From: Coptis chinensis
Taxonomy: Eukaryota; Streptophyta; Magnoliopsida; Ranunculales; Ranunculaceae
Direction of reading: 5' to 3'
Assembly (NCBI GenBank): GCA_015680905.1
Contig: CM027377.1
Span: 21,662,501-21,726,500 of the forward strand
DNA: 64,000 bases
Both the position numbers and the translations under genes were made by a program. Of this stretch, positions 11,165 through 22,332 are shown one piece after another (position 1 is the first letter of the stretch; every line of letters begins with the position of its first letter). The notes beneath the pieces are model-generated. The model saw nothing but the letters and a program-made list of their open reading frames with translations. It made no database searches and was not told the DNA's origin.

Positions 11165-11329
11165 CATACAATTTCTAAGTGTTGGCAATTAATTCCTTAA
11201 ATTCACATAAATAAACTAACGCTTTGTAACATTGCAAACGCTTATATAGCGTTGGCAACTTGCTAACGATAAATAACCGTTGCAAAGAAAAAAATGTCAG
11301 TGTTACAAATATCCTATTATGGTGTAGTG
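11165..11329. repeat. CACTA-2 right subterminal repeats and TIR
   Basis: Contains copies such as TAACGCTTTGTAAC, AAACGCTTATATAGCGTTGG and AACCGTTGC, in inverted relation to the left array, and ends with the inverted terminus TATTATGGTGTAGTG at 11329. It is followed at once by the TTG target duplication. Confidence 0.8.
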
Positions 11330-11332
11330 TTG

Positions 11333-14300
11333 TCTTTCCTACTTGCCATAAATGATGTAATAGCCTTCATACAAACACCACTGTTTTGAGTGACAACAGT
11401 ATCATCGTGAGACTTGGTAGAAAAGACAAATCCATTAATGCGATACTTCTTATATGATTTAGCCTTGTGCATTGGCCCTTTAACAAACTGCCACAAGTCA
11501 CCTTGCGTATCTTTAGCCTTCAACAACTATACAACAAAGAAAAAGAAAATTAACAAAATACAAACAATACTAAAAGGCTCACCCTAGCTACTAGAAATGT
11601 AAAGTAAAAAAATACCTTATTGTATAACCAGACAATGAATTCTGTCTGAATCTCCACTTCTGACTTTGCTATTCCTCTTCCTCTACCACGAGTAGTGGAC
11701 TGCAAGTTATGATACTCACTACAATTCATTCATGGAAGTCCATATATACGTGATTATTCATAAATTACCAAAACTAGTCAAATTCAAAGCCAGAATGAAC
11801 AACCCACTTGTAGAATTCATCAAGTCTTTCAACTTGTAATCGAAAAATAAGCCATCTCCGTATTTTTGTATCCATTGTGCGTTTCTAGCATCACAACTTT
11901 GAAGTCGAGCAAAAGGCCCTTCATCAATGATCTCACCATTTTCGTCAAGGTAGCTTTTACGAAGTTAATTTTTATTTCCTCCACGTGGCATGTACTCCAT
12001 GGCATATCGGACGGATTCGAAACTATATAGGACTCTACAATTGACCCTTCAACATATCGTTTATTGCTAGGTATGTTTTACACTCTTTCATCGCATACTG
12101 TTAGTATTGAGAAATGCAATAACTATAAGTGTGTTGTTAATGCCTATCTTTATAAAAGAAATTGAACTAAAATATATGACATTGTTGACTTCTTTGCTCA
12201 AAAGGATACATCCACCTAGGCCACACAGTCCACAAATCAACGCTTCATCCGCTAGATGCACCATAAGATGGATACTAATATCAAAAAAGATGGTGGAAGA
12301 TGCTTCTCCGGGACACACAACGCCTCTACTACAATCATGACTTTGGCACCTTCCATATCCTACGACATAAAACCTTCGAACACAAGATTCTAAAGAATAA
12401 GGCGATCCGTTGAAAGGCTCTTCGCCAAGTCGCGGTTTTGGAAAAGCATGTTGAAGCAACACAGGCAAACACATATTGCATTATAACATGATGGTCATGA
12501 GACTTCATCATGAGCAAAGAAGGTGGGTTGGAACCGACAATGTTGCTTTCGGGTTAGGCGAAAAGCCCGAAGGAAGTTTCAAGTCTTTCAAAATTTGGAA
12601 AAAATGTTTTTCTCATCTGCATCTAAGACATAGGAGGCCTTTGGTTTTTCTCGCCTACCGGTATTTAAGTCCTCTTGCATCCACAAACCATCTGCGGATG
12701 CCCTTCATCTTCAAATCCTCTCTAGCAGCCCATTAGATCCTTTGTTTTTTCAGGTCTAGGATCGGATACAATATATGCTCAGAAACATTCTTCTCATCAT
12801 GCATCACATCAACACAATGTCGAACTTTATGACTTGGCCAATATAATAGCTTAAACAAAATGGACCTCCTATAAAAAGCCTTTGTAACTTCAACACTATC
12901 ATCGTCGTCGTCGTCGTCGTCATCATCACTATCATCATCATCATCTCTATCAACAACATTTACACTCCCATCAACTCTTGACCGTTTGGAACCTTTTTGG
13001 ATCTTACCAGGTACATATTTAACGCGGTTCAACAATTTATCAACATCTGTTCCTTTAAGACGTGATGGAGGAAGGTTAAGCTCTTGCTCCCCATTGAAGT
13101 GCTTATTATACCTAAAGATAGAAAGTGTTAGAACTGCTTATTATACCTAACTTGATTATTTAAAAAAAAACAATATTTGAAGTGTTTACTATACCTAAAT
13201 GGGTGATCTGGATCAAGAAACAAACGGTAGTTTGTGTACACAATCTTCTTACTACAAGGTAAACGCTCCGAGGGAGTGTTGTCACCACAAATAGGACATG
13301 CTTTATAACCATGTGTCACACAACCAGATAAGTTTCCTAGAGCCGGAAAATCGTGTATCCCCCACATCAACATAGCTCTCAGAGTAAAGTGTTCCCTCTT
13401 GTGCATGTCGAACCCAGGGACTCCTTCTCTCCAAAGCTGATCCAACTCATCAAATAGTGGTTCAAGGAAAACATCAATGTTTGTAGTCGGCGCCTTCGGT
13501 CCAGGTATTAACAAAGACATCATCTGAAAGTCGGATTTCATGCACAATGAAGGTGGGAGATTGTATGGCACTAATATGACAGCCAACAACCTGTAGCCCG
13601 GTTGATTGAATGCCACGAGGATTGAAGCCATCGGTTCATCGCAAGCCAAACATTACCCCTCGATGGCGAATTCTGGCCATCTCTCTTTAAATTTTGTCCA
13701 TTGGACTGAATCAACAGGATGTCGCATATAATCCCATGAAGGTGTTGCTCGAGCATGCCATGTCATTTCCCGTGCTAATGATGGTATCGTATACAATCGT
13801 TGGAGTCGTGGACCTAAAGGAAAATGTCTCAATACTTTTTTAGGCACTTTGGATTCCTTCCCTTTTTTACCCTCCACTTTATATCTAGGTGATTCGCAAT
13901 GAGGACATATCGTCAAATCTTTCTTTGTCCCATAATACAAGATGCAATTATTCTCACATGCATCGATGCGCTTTGCTTTCATCCCTAGGTCTGTCAACAT
14001 TTTCTTCATTACTGGCCACTTTTCAGGTAAAGTATTTTCTTTTGGCAACCAAGTTCTTAGCATAGACAAGAGTGCGCTCACACTATTTCCGGACCAACCA
14101 TACTGTTTCTTCAAGTCATGAAGCTCTACAACTGCAGATAGAGTTGTCACAGGACCCTCACATGAAGGGTATAATTTTTCTTCGGCTTTACTTTTGTATT
14201 CACATACTTTTTACCCAAATCTGGTTGGGGAACAAAAGGTTGTTCAAAATCAGAAATTTGATCAAGAGTCCCTCCATACACATCACCCCCCTACACCTTC

Positions 14301-14640
14301 ATGCACGCCATAACAAGCATCAACAAGATTCTCTAACCCAAGCCCTCTATCTTCAATGTTTTCATCTTCAACTATGTCTATCACAGGATACTTCAATTGT
14401 TTTTCACCATGTAAGGACCATATAGTATACGTTAGATCAAAACCATTTTGAATTATATGCCTTCGGACTTCGTCAAACACCAATCTTTTCCCATTTCGAC
14501 ATTTTACACAAGGACAAGGACATTTGTCAACCCTTCATATTTTTTTTGTGCCAAATCAATAAAACTAGCTACCCCTTCCCTATAGACGGTGCTCACTCGG
14601 TTTGGTTCATGAATCCACTCTTTCTGAATCGGCCGTGACA
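11333..14640 (-). pseudogene. CACTA-1 Tnp2-type transposase, N-terminal and central parts
   Basis: Minus-strand order: about 14640-14283 has KEWIHEPNRVSTVYREGV and FDEVRRHIIQNGFDLTY (transposase-associated domain). 14150-13653 has LHDLKKQYGWSGNSVSAL, then ICPHCESPRYK. 13649-13128 has ILVPYNLPPSLCMKSDFQM, LIPGPKAP and HGYKACPICGD (Transposase_21 core). 13035-12733 has VRHCVDVMHDEKNV after an Asp-rich microsatellite. About 12517-12000 has KSHDHHVIMQ and HLADEA (DUF4218). 11526-11333 has KYRINGFVFSTK, then TQNSGVCMKA (start of DUF4216). In active relatives this protein cuts and moves CACTA elements. Here it is spread over several frames with stops, notably in the DUF4218 part, and is split by CACTA-2, so it is dead. 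Confidence 0.88.
12896..12950. repeat. (ATC/GTC)n microsatellite inside the transposase
   Basis: A run of CGT/CAT trinucleotides encodes a stretch of about twenty aspartates on the minus strand. This probably expanded by slippage after the element lost function. Confidence 0.85.
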
Positions 14641-16549
14641 TTCTACCATTATGTAGATACAAAGATAAGAAAGAAAAAAGAAAGATAACTCTCGAGTTAG
14701 TTAGTTAATTTGAAGCAATCATAGATGACTTAACACTATTACTACCAAGCTCAATTACTTTGTCAGTCTTGAAAGATTTTCAATAGAGAGACTTGACAAT
14801 TTTTTGATCGAGCTACTATTATACCAACATAAATCACTATTCTACTAATAGAAATCAGGGAGACAATGACTTCAAAGTTCAAAGCACATTCATAATCAAA
14901 CTATGTCAAACGTCAAAGCATTCACAAAGTAAAATAACATTATACTGTCAGTAAGAAAATTTAAGACCTGCTTTCGTAAAACATTTAGATCAGAACTTAG
15001 ACCAACCTAAGTTAGGAAGCCAGAATGTTTGAATTCAAGCTACCATGACTGAAAATGGATACAAAAATGTTGGAACACTAAAACTTGGGATTCATTATAC
15101 TTGAACATTTTAGAACAAACACATATTTTAGTATTTCAAATAGAGGGTGCTCAAGATTATAGGACTAGCACCACCACCACCACCACTATCGTCACCTGAG
15201 AAAAAAAACAATTAACAAAAGCCAAACAAAGCCCCAATGTCCTAAATAGATATAAATATTAAACAATTCAGGCACAAATTATGAATTATGAATGGCTAGC
15301 TTCAAACAATCAAGAAAAAAAAAACATAACTTTATAACTTCATATCCTTAAAGCTAGGATTTTTACGCAAAAACATAACTTTACAATTTCAAATATTTCA
15401 AGCTAGGATTTTACGCAAAAACATTGCCTAACTTGATATAGAGATTCTGTCAAACATAAAAATTTTGTAAACAAAAAAAAAAAAAAAAAAACAAAAGAGC
15501 AAACATTAAGAACATACCCTCCAAAAGCCGAAAGTTATCTGTCTAAGAGAGAGACTTCCAGAGATAGACTTCAATAACCTTCTCCAGTAATCCTTTTGCC
15601 AATTTATCTATTTCAAAACATAAACCCAACTATATTACAAATAACTCAAACCATTAAAAGCAAAAATATCGTTCTATTATTACTATTATTACTATTAAGA
15701 ACTCATATTACTATTATTATTATTCCCATTACTCTTTCTTTCTTTCTTCTTCTCTTTCTCTTTGTTGTTTCCTTCTTTATATTCATTTTTCTTCTCACTG
15801 ATTTTGAATATATCTCTCCAACGTTTAGAAGTTGATGATGACTCAACTTATGGCCATGGTCGACTTCGGTTAAACTCGGTTTCTTGTTCTAGCTCTAATG
15901 GAACTGAGTTGGGTTTGGGGTCTTGGGAAATGAGGTGTAGAGGTAGAAGCACACCATCTGCTATCAACTCATCAGCAGAAAGAAGATGGGGCTGTGGCCA
16001 AGAAGGGTTTCTAACCATCCAAAACTCAAACTCGGAGAGTTAGGATCGTTACTTCTTTTTCTCACTGCTTTGTTACTTGAAGATAAGGTTTGGGGTCGTT
16101 TTGTTTCATGTTCTTCTAAGTTTGGTTTGTCTTCCATTGTAGCGAAGGAGAGTTGAGAGAGAGAAGAAGGAAAAGAGATTTGGGTGGGTGTGAAGCTTCT
16201 ACAAGATAAATGAAATGAGATATATCGCAAATTCCGCCAAAGTTTGAGGAATTGGCACGATATTTTACCCAGCATCAAAACTCAAAAGTATAACTGAACA
16301 ATTGAAGATGCTCAAAAGTACAAATAACTCAAACCTAAAATTATAAAAAGCCAACAAATAATCAAACGTGTAAAATTTTGTAATACTAAGTTCGAGACCT
16401 TACCTAGCTAGCGAGTGAAGTGAGTCTGATTTTGCGTTAGGGTTTTGAGATTGAGGCCGATAGAAAAGACGATACTGTTTAGAAGAAAGAGAGATGAGGT
16501 CGAGAAAGAGAGATGAATTTGACGCCCGCATCTCATATCACATGCCTAA
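14641..16549. other. CACTA-1 5' region, unassigned
   Basis: About 1.9 kb between the transposase start and the subterminal repeats. It is mostly AT-rich with an (ATT/ACT)n tract near 15670-15730. Two facing open frames occur at 15762-16043 (+) and 16278-15964 (-). The minus one contains MEDKPNLEEHETKRPQTL from about 16140 and looks like the start of a normal protein, but I cannot identify it. It could be a leader exon or captured host sequence. Confidence 0.35.
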
Positions 16550-16778
16550 CACGTGTTTTAGTTGTGACGGTGTATAAAAATAACTCTAACCCCTATTTGT
16601 CGTCACTATTTTTCTATGCATTTTTAAAATAAACTAAAATACATTTATGAATTATAGTGACGCTTAAAACCACAAACCGACGCCTTACATGTCATCTTCG
16701 CTTCCTTCGACGCCACTTTTAAGGCGTCCACAAAACCAAAAACCCCCATCACAAAAAACACTTTGTTATGGTGTAGTA
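16550..16778. repeat. CACTA-1 right subterminal repeats and TIR
   Basis: Short motifs with GTGACG, CGTCACT, GACGCC and AAGGCGTC recur in both orientations, then the inverted terminus TTGTTATGGTGTAGTA ends at 16778. The subterminal motif differs from that of CACTA-2 although the first 15 terminal bases agree, so the two elements belong to different subfamilies. Confidence 0.65.
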
Positions 16779-16789
16779 TATATCTCAAC

Positions 16790-17976
16790 TAAATTTTTTT
16801 CAATGTCTCCCATACACTTTTCTTAGCCTTGAAGCACATTGCTTATGATACATTAAACTTGTAATTTTGCAACACTTCAAACTTGAAATCACTTAACTTC
16901 CAACATGGATTACTAATTATTCTATCATGATAAACTTTAGCCAACTACTGATAGTTAGCAAGCCTACTGTTCAAGTTCCTTGAACATTTATGAACATTAA
17001 CAAGTGTCTTGATTTGGAAACTTTCTTCATTCTACATAGGACTAGCCCACAGACTCCAAGGACATTCACCACTTTCTGGGTGGCATCTTGATTGCATCCT
17101 ATTTGCTTTGTTGATATACCACTTAACTGGGCACCCACTAGCAACAACGTAATCTTTCAAAGCACCTTTCAGTTCACTTCTATGACCAAACCTCATCCCA
17201 ACTTCAAACGGAATCTTCTTTATCTCAGTCTTGGTATTAAATATTGGGAACTTGTTCCTATTTCTAGCTGCCAACCTAGGCATCATCTCATCCTCTTCAT
17301 TGCCAACCTCAGGACTATCATGATCATCACTACTAGCATAATCAGTTTCATTTCCATCCACCATTGGTGCTAATCCCTTAATACTTGGACCACCTCCATC
17401 AGATGGAACATCCTTAACATCCTCAATAACTTTTAACTTCTTCTTCTTCTTCATACTAACCAACTGTTGTGTTCTTACTTCAAGCAATTCTTCATCCACA
17501 TCACTTAAATGATCTAAACTAGCAGCATCAAACTGATCAGATTTATCCTCCATTTCTACTGTAGTCTCAAATTCATCACTACTCACATCCTCTTCTATAA
17601 CAGGGAATTGGGACATAGCGTCATTGTGTTCAATATACACCTCAACTACACCTGTTCTCCTAGCATACTCAACCATCTCAATTGTCTCTTTGTCACTAAG
17701 GATTTGGTGGATATTATTCTGCAAAACTCTACCTTGAGGTGTCCAATACATGTTAGATAAATTATGTATATTCAAATCATCCTTCACTATCCTTAAAATT
17801 TCAAAATAAGAAATCATATCAAAGTCCAACTCTGTGACATACTCTATTATACCACTGTAATTTAGCATTGGTGAGGTTTTAAATCTCCTAGAATGGTGAA
17901 ATTCTATCATCATACTCTCATTATTAGTTTCCACTGAAAAGGAAATAAAAATGATTTCAAATAAAATAAAGAACAA
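16790..17976 (-). pseudogene. MULE transposase N-terminal half (MuDR type), interrupted by CACTA-1
   Basis: Minus strand. A PB1-like N-terminal domain (about residues 20-120: IEFHHSRRFK, LNYSGIIEYVTELDFDMIS, VVEVYIEHND) is followed by an acidic linker. A MuDR DNA-binding-type domain starts near residue 255 (KKIPFEVGMRFGHRSEL, then CHPESGECPWSLWAS). After a stop near 17032 the same family continues to about 16790 with FQIKTLVNVHKCSRNLNSR and WKLSDFKFEVLQNYKFNVS, again with stops. Coding similarity stops where CACTA-1's terminus begins at 16778. The catalytic MULE domain is not seen in the window and would lie beyond CACTA-1's other end. Mutator-like transposases cut and paste elements with long inverted repeats; this one is inactive. 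Confidence 0.8.
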
Positions 17977-18504
17977 ACATTATTATATCAAACATATACA
18001 AATAAAGAACCACCAATTATAATATATCATTATAGGTCATATTCTATACAAATATCGAAATGAAACACAAAGAAAAGTAATAATAATATAACTTACTTGT
18101 TTAGATAGTTAAACTAGGTTTTCTTTCAACAAGAATTTCCACAAGAACAACTGAATTTCTTCAGACAAGGGTTTGTGAAGTTAGGGATTTTGGAGGGAGA
18201 TGAACATGGACTTTGAGAAAGCCCAAAGTTCTTGAAGACTCCCATGAGTGAGAGCGTGTGTCTTTCATTTCTCGTAAAAAATCCAAGATGGAAACTCACG
18301 TGTCGTGCATGCGCTACTTACGTAGAGACTAAGTTGCCATGTTTACACATTATGTATGCCAAATCATCAAATGCGTATACATACTTCACAGTATACATAG
18401 ACAATACCCATTTTAGCAATATTTGAAATCTATGATACCCTATTTTGCAAAAAAAAATAATACAGTACCCATATTGTAAAATCCACTATAGTTCAGTACC
18501 CAAA
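17977..18504. other. Upstream flank of the MULE gene, no gene recognised
   Basis: AT-rich sequence upstream of the minus-strand MULE transposase, probably its leader and the element end. The open frame 18232-18426 (+) has no known motif. I could not define a terminal inverted repeat here. Confidence 0.35.
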
Positions 18505-18515
18505 TCAATAACTTT

Positions 18516-20290
18516 TTCTTATATCTAAAATCCTGGCTAATAGGCTTAAAAACCATCTTCACAAGATTGTTTCACCTTTTCAAGGGGCTTTTATCAAAGG
18601 GAAGAATATTGGAGATAACATTGGCCTAGCTTATGAAGTTTTTCATCATATCAAAAATATAAAAAATAAAAAGAAACAAGGATGGATGGCTTTGAAAATG
18701 GATGTGGCTAAGGCATATGACAAAGTGGAATGGGTGTTTTTGGACAATATCTTTGAAAGGCTTGGAAAAGTGGAGAACATTGATTCATTAATACCTATCT
18801 ATTGTAAGCTTTAGAGTGTTGCTCAATGGGTCACTTTTGGAACATATTCTCCCTTAGAGAGGTCTAAGACAAGGTGACCCTTTATCACCTTATCTTTTAA
18901 TCATTGTGTATGAGGCTTTATCTAGGATGATTGCAGATGCAGAAAACAAGCAAGAGATTCATGGCATGAAAATTAGATTGAGATCCCTTTTCCATTTCTC
19001 ATCTACTTTATGCATATGACTTGATTTTGTTTGCTAAAGCAAATCTAAAAGAAGGAGGACATCTAAAGCATATTCTTCAAAAGTATTGTGATGCCTCTGG
19101 GCAAATGATCAACTTTGAGAAATCTAGCTTGTTTTGCAGCAAAAATGTCCACCATAAGCACATACAAGTGCTTAGAAGGTTCTGGAAAATGAAGTTGTTT
19201 AACAGTAAGGATAGGTACCTGGGTGTCCCCATTGTATAACCAAGGAAAAAATTGGAAGTCTTTGATTACTTGGTGGACAAGGTCCATAGTAAAATCAAAG
19301 GGTGGAGAGGTAAGGTCTTGTCCCAAGCTGGGAGGACTGTGCTCATTCAAGCAGTGGCACAAGCCACTCCCCTATATGTAATGTCAACATATGTTATTCC
19401 TGTTTCTACATGTGATAAAATCGATAGAGCATGTAGGGTTTTCTGGTGGAAAGGTGCCTCTCAAACAAAAAATATCCATACCATTGGGTGGGATAAAATT
19501 TGTAAACCCAAATTTTGGGGAGGTTTGGGCTTTAGACAAACCAAAGACATGAACCAAGCAATGTTGGCCAAGCTTGCTTGGAAAGCTATAGATGACAAAA
19601 GCTTCATATGGACCTGTTTATTCAGGAGCATCTATAGAAAAAACTAGATTGATATAAAGGAAGATCCACCACCTTATGTTTCATACTTTTGGAAAGGGTT
19701 GCATAGAATGGGTGCATATAACTTATACACTCATAAAACAAGGTATGATCTGGAGGATTGGGAATGGGGTGAGTGTTTCTACTTTAAATGATCCTTGGAT
19801 TCTATGTAACAATGTGTCTAAATGCATCAAGCAGTTGGGACATTATAGTGATGAACTGGAAAGTAAGATGGTTAGTGACCTTATGAATGGGGATGGGAGT
19901 GCATGGGATGTTGAGAAGCTTGAAAATCTTCTTACACCCTTTCTTAGTCAAAGGATTCAAGAGATCCTCATCAGACCAAAGGCAGGGGAGAGTGATAAAA
20001 TTATTTGGAATGGCACAAAAGATGGCAGCTTGAATGTGAAATCAGCTTACATCTTTCTTTGCCAAGATAAGTGGGAATGCCAGGCATTAGACTTCAACTA
20101 TGTTACCATAAGGAACATTTGGAAGGCAAAGCTCCCTGCCAACACTCAGTTGTTCTTGTGGAAAACATATATGCTTAGCCTAGTTACTGGAGACCTGAGA
20201 GAGAGAAGGAATATGAAGGGTGACTCTGAATGCCCTTTCTGTTATGAGGGTGTTGAAAGTCCCAAGCATATATTCTTTGAATGTAACTAG
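18516..20290 (+). pseudogene. LINE reverse transcriptase and zf-RVT region
   Basis: Motifs in order: SPFQGAFIKGKNIGDNI, ALKMDVAKAYDKVEW (first catalytic Asp), then near 19010 [11 protein letters not shown], where the family has (F/Y)ADD, so one catalytic aspartate is replaced. Next come ASGQMINFEKSS, DRYLGVPI, VHSKIKGWRGKVLSQAGR, VFWWKGA and GGLGFRQTKDMNQAML. The zinc-binding zf-RVT segment is at about 20090-20290 (IWKAKLPANTQLFLWK, then CPFCYEGVESPKHIFFEC). Several stops and frame changes lie between the blocks (for example near 18810, 18870 and 19238), so no functional enzyme is made. Confidence 0.85.
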
Positions 20291-20589
20291 GCTAGAAGTG
20301 TTTGGTTTGTAACACTTGGTTTGAGGGTGGAAATGGTTGTAGGTAAAACCATGAGAGACTAGATAGATGAGATAAGTAAATGGATGTGTAGTAAAGTGGA
20401 CTATATGTCAGATAAGGGAACCATGGCATGTCTTATCATGCACTACATGTGGGAGGTTAGGAATAGGATCAAGTTTGAAAGAGTTAAAGGGGATAGATCG
20501 AGAAGAAGTTTTCAGAGATACTAAGCATCAAGGAATCAAATGCATACAAGCATTTTAGGGGGAAACTAGCCATAACAATGTGACATCAA

Positions 20590-21022
20590 AGGCTTCTACA
20601 TATGCTTCTAACTCTTTCTTTACAAGATCATTTCAATGATATTTTTCCTTGTATTATTCCATATAATACTGTAAATATAAGAATAGATGCCTCTTTTGAC
20701 AGGAACTCCGGCGCGGCTGCTGCTAGTAGTGAAGGAATCCTAGTAGGAGCAGGAACAAGGCGATTTAGAGCAAGCAATGCAGAAAAGGCAAAGATGATAG
20801 CTGTGGAAGTTGCAATGAAGCTAGCAAGGACTCTGGAAGGAGCAGAATTCCTGTTTGGGGGTGACAACTCTTCAGTGATCAAAACTTTGGAACATAGTAG
20901 CTGCTTAGTCAACTGGAAACTAGAGACACTTAGAAACTCTATTTTGAGGAACTCTTCTGATTTTATTTTTTGCAAATTTAAATGGTTAAATAGATTGTTC
21001 AATAGGGAAGCACATGCAACAA
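20590..21022 (+). pseudogene. LINE RNase H-like domain
   Basis: Open plus-strand frame with RIDASFDRNSGAAA (family start NxDASF), EKAKMIAVEVAMKLA (catalytic Glu region), FLFGGDNSSVIKTL (third acidic position) and FCKFKWLNRLFNREAH (C-terminal Asn-Arg-Ala-His type motif). This is the RVT_3 type domain found at the end of many plant LINEs. The recognisable family sequence ends at FNREAH; the codons after it belong to the MULE terminal repeat. Confidence 0.8.
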
Positions 21023-21023
21023 C

Positions 21024-21265
21024 CTTACAGCCGAAACTCACCGTTGGATCACCCCATCTAAATTAGAAATCAAAGGCCTAAATATTGCCTTAACTAAATA
21101 TAGCAGGGGTATTTTGGTAAATTACTTTCTTTCTCACCCAATTTTCATTTCTATTTTGCGATCAAAACCCTTACCTTCTCGCTCTCTCTCTCTCTCCAAA
21201 AATAAAAAAATTCCATTTTAACTATCAAAAATCAAGATCAAACCGAACCCAAAACAAACGCTTCT
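21024..21265 (+). repeat. MULE-B left terminal inverted repeat
   Basis: Begins CTTACAGCCGAAACTCACCG and contains a (CT)n tract near 21180-21200. It matches the reverse complement of 26560-26802 with scattered substitutions and small indels, the largest around the CT tract. Confidence 0.88.
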
Positions 21266-21394
21266 CCTCCAACAAACTATTCTATTTCACGTACCCAAAT
21301 TTGAAATCAAAAGATCCCAAAACCCCCTATTTTCGATTTTCAACACCCAAATTTGAAGAACCCATTTTTTATTTGTGGACACTGAAGGAGACAT

Positions 21395-21593
21395 TATGGA
21401 GGAGGAGGAGGATGAAGATGGTAACAAAGACGAAGATGATAAGACAATGAAGAGGAAGGTATGGACGAAGACTGATGATCATGGTGTGCTTGAATGGTAT
21501 ATCTCAAAGTTTACATTTTCGATACTTGGAACTCTACTCTGTAAACCTGACAATTTCATCAAATTGTGTATTCTAACAATGCAACTGTTCTAG
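21395..21593 (+). CDS. Unidentified short acidic ORF next to the left TIR
   Basis: Plus-strand frame starting MEEEEDEDGNKDEDDKTM, then KRKVWTKTDDHGVLEWYIS. A possible splice donor (GGTATATC) follows at about 21496. The orientation is opposite to the transposase. I do not recognise it. It could be the first exon of a small MULE gene transcribed from the left TIR, or of captured host sequence. The sequence up to 22200 has only short frames. Confidence 0.3.
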
Positions 21594-21599
21594 GACATA

Positions 21600-22332
21600 G
21601 CTTAGAAAAGATAATATTCCCAAGAAGAGGTTCTTCAAACTGTGGTATCCGAGGGTTTGATGACGAAGAAGGTTATAGGTAATGCGGTAAGATTAGGAGT
21701 ATGTAATCAAAAGTATCATCATCATCATGAGATTCCTGAACTATGGAAGTCATACCAACAAAAGATGTGTACTCAAGGTTTTAGTATTGGGTCCAAAGAT
21801 TGATGTAAGATTAAGAAATTGTTGTCTGTTTACATTGCAGTTAATGAACATTGAAGCTTCTTAAGTTGTATTCTAGTTGTTTGTGCAAACAAATGCATTT
21901 AACTTCTCTCAGATTAATGATGTTTCAGTTTTTCTAGATCTCTATTTCGTCTGCACATTCACTAACTTCTTAGAGTTCATAGAATTTGTATTAGGAGATG
22001 ATTTGGGGGAGCAGATATGGTCTTTTTGTTTTCATATATTATTAGCCTATTAATCTGTTGTTCACAGTATTAACTTCCGTGGTTGGTATATACATTTTTG
22101 CAATTTTAACTTCCGCGAGCAGCCCTTACCCAATGCTTGATAAATCTTATTGAGCTCCTAAGCTTCCTACATATAGGGACATAGGGTCTGATGCTGATTG
22201 TATGATTGAAAAATAAATGATAGTTCACTTTAAAAGTGCATTTTCTTGAACGTGTGGTTCCTTGAAAGGTTCACATTGTTTGTGCCTTTACACTATATAA
22301 CAAAGAAAGTTTATAAATTACAATGTATAAGC
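21600..22332. other. MULE-B left interior, no gene recognised
   Basis: AT-rich. It may contain downstream exons or 3' UTR of the short plus-strand ORF at 21395, but no motif supports that. T-rich tracts and no long frame. Confidence 0.35.

Larger units (their letters stand above)
4504..11329. mobile_element. CACTA-2: complete gene-capturing (Pack-type) CACTA element
   Basis: The left terminus is CACTACACCATAACAGG at 4504. The right terminus, read on the other strand from 11329, is CACTACACCATAATAGG. The element is flanked by a 3-bp target duplication TTG (4501-4503 and 11330-11332), the standard CACTA signature. Total length is 6826 bp. Both ends carry arrays of a subterminal motif built on AACGGTTA and AGCGTTGC. 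No transposase domain is visible, so it is non-autonomous. The interior holds minus-strand pieces of a CCR4 deadenylase gene (10673-9245) and a homogentisate solanesyltransferase gene (8190-7410), both with introns. It sits inside the DUF4216 domain of CACTA-1, so it is the younger of the two. Confidence 0.92.
2480..16778 (-). mobile_element. CACTA-1: autonomous-type CACTA transposon relic
   Basis: CACTA (En/Spm) element in minus orientation. Its right (5') end is at 16778, where the minus strand reads TACTACACCATAACAAAG. This matches CACTA-2's terminus for its first 15 bases except that the leading C is changed. Inside are subterminal motifs (16550-16770), a Tnp2-type transposase (14640-11333 plus 4500-4170) and a Transposase_24-type second gene (3899-2480). 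The left end is not found, and the element may extend past the window start. It has landed inside a MULE transposase that resumes at 16790. It has itself been split by CACTA-2 at 4501/11332. It is inactive, as judged from stops and frameshifts. The start coordinate given is only the leftmost recognisable coding sequence. Confidence 0.75.
18505..21022 (+). mobile_element. Decayed plant LINE, 5' truncated
   Basis: Plus-strand non-LTR retrotransposon remnant. It starts inside the reverse transcriptase near ILANRLKNHLHKIV, so the endonuclease and ORF1 are missing. It runs through reverse transcriptase, a zinc-binding RT-associated region and an RNase H-like domain, and is cut at about 21022 where the MULE inverted repeat begins. 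Many stops and frameshifts show it is old. No poly(A) tail or target duplication is visible because the 3' end is lost. Confidence 0.82.

Noticed and set aside
12088-12736. Open frames of 80-130 codons on both strands in the DUF4218 area
   Set aside because: Recognisable DUF4218 words occur on the minus strand in several registers. The longer open frames come from frameshifts in that domain.
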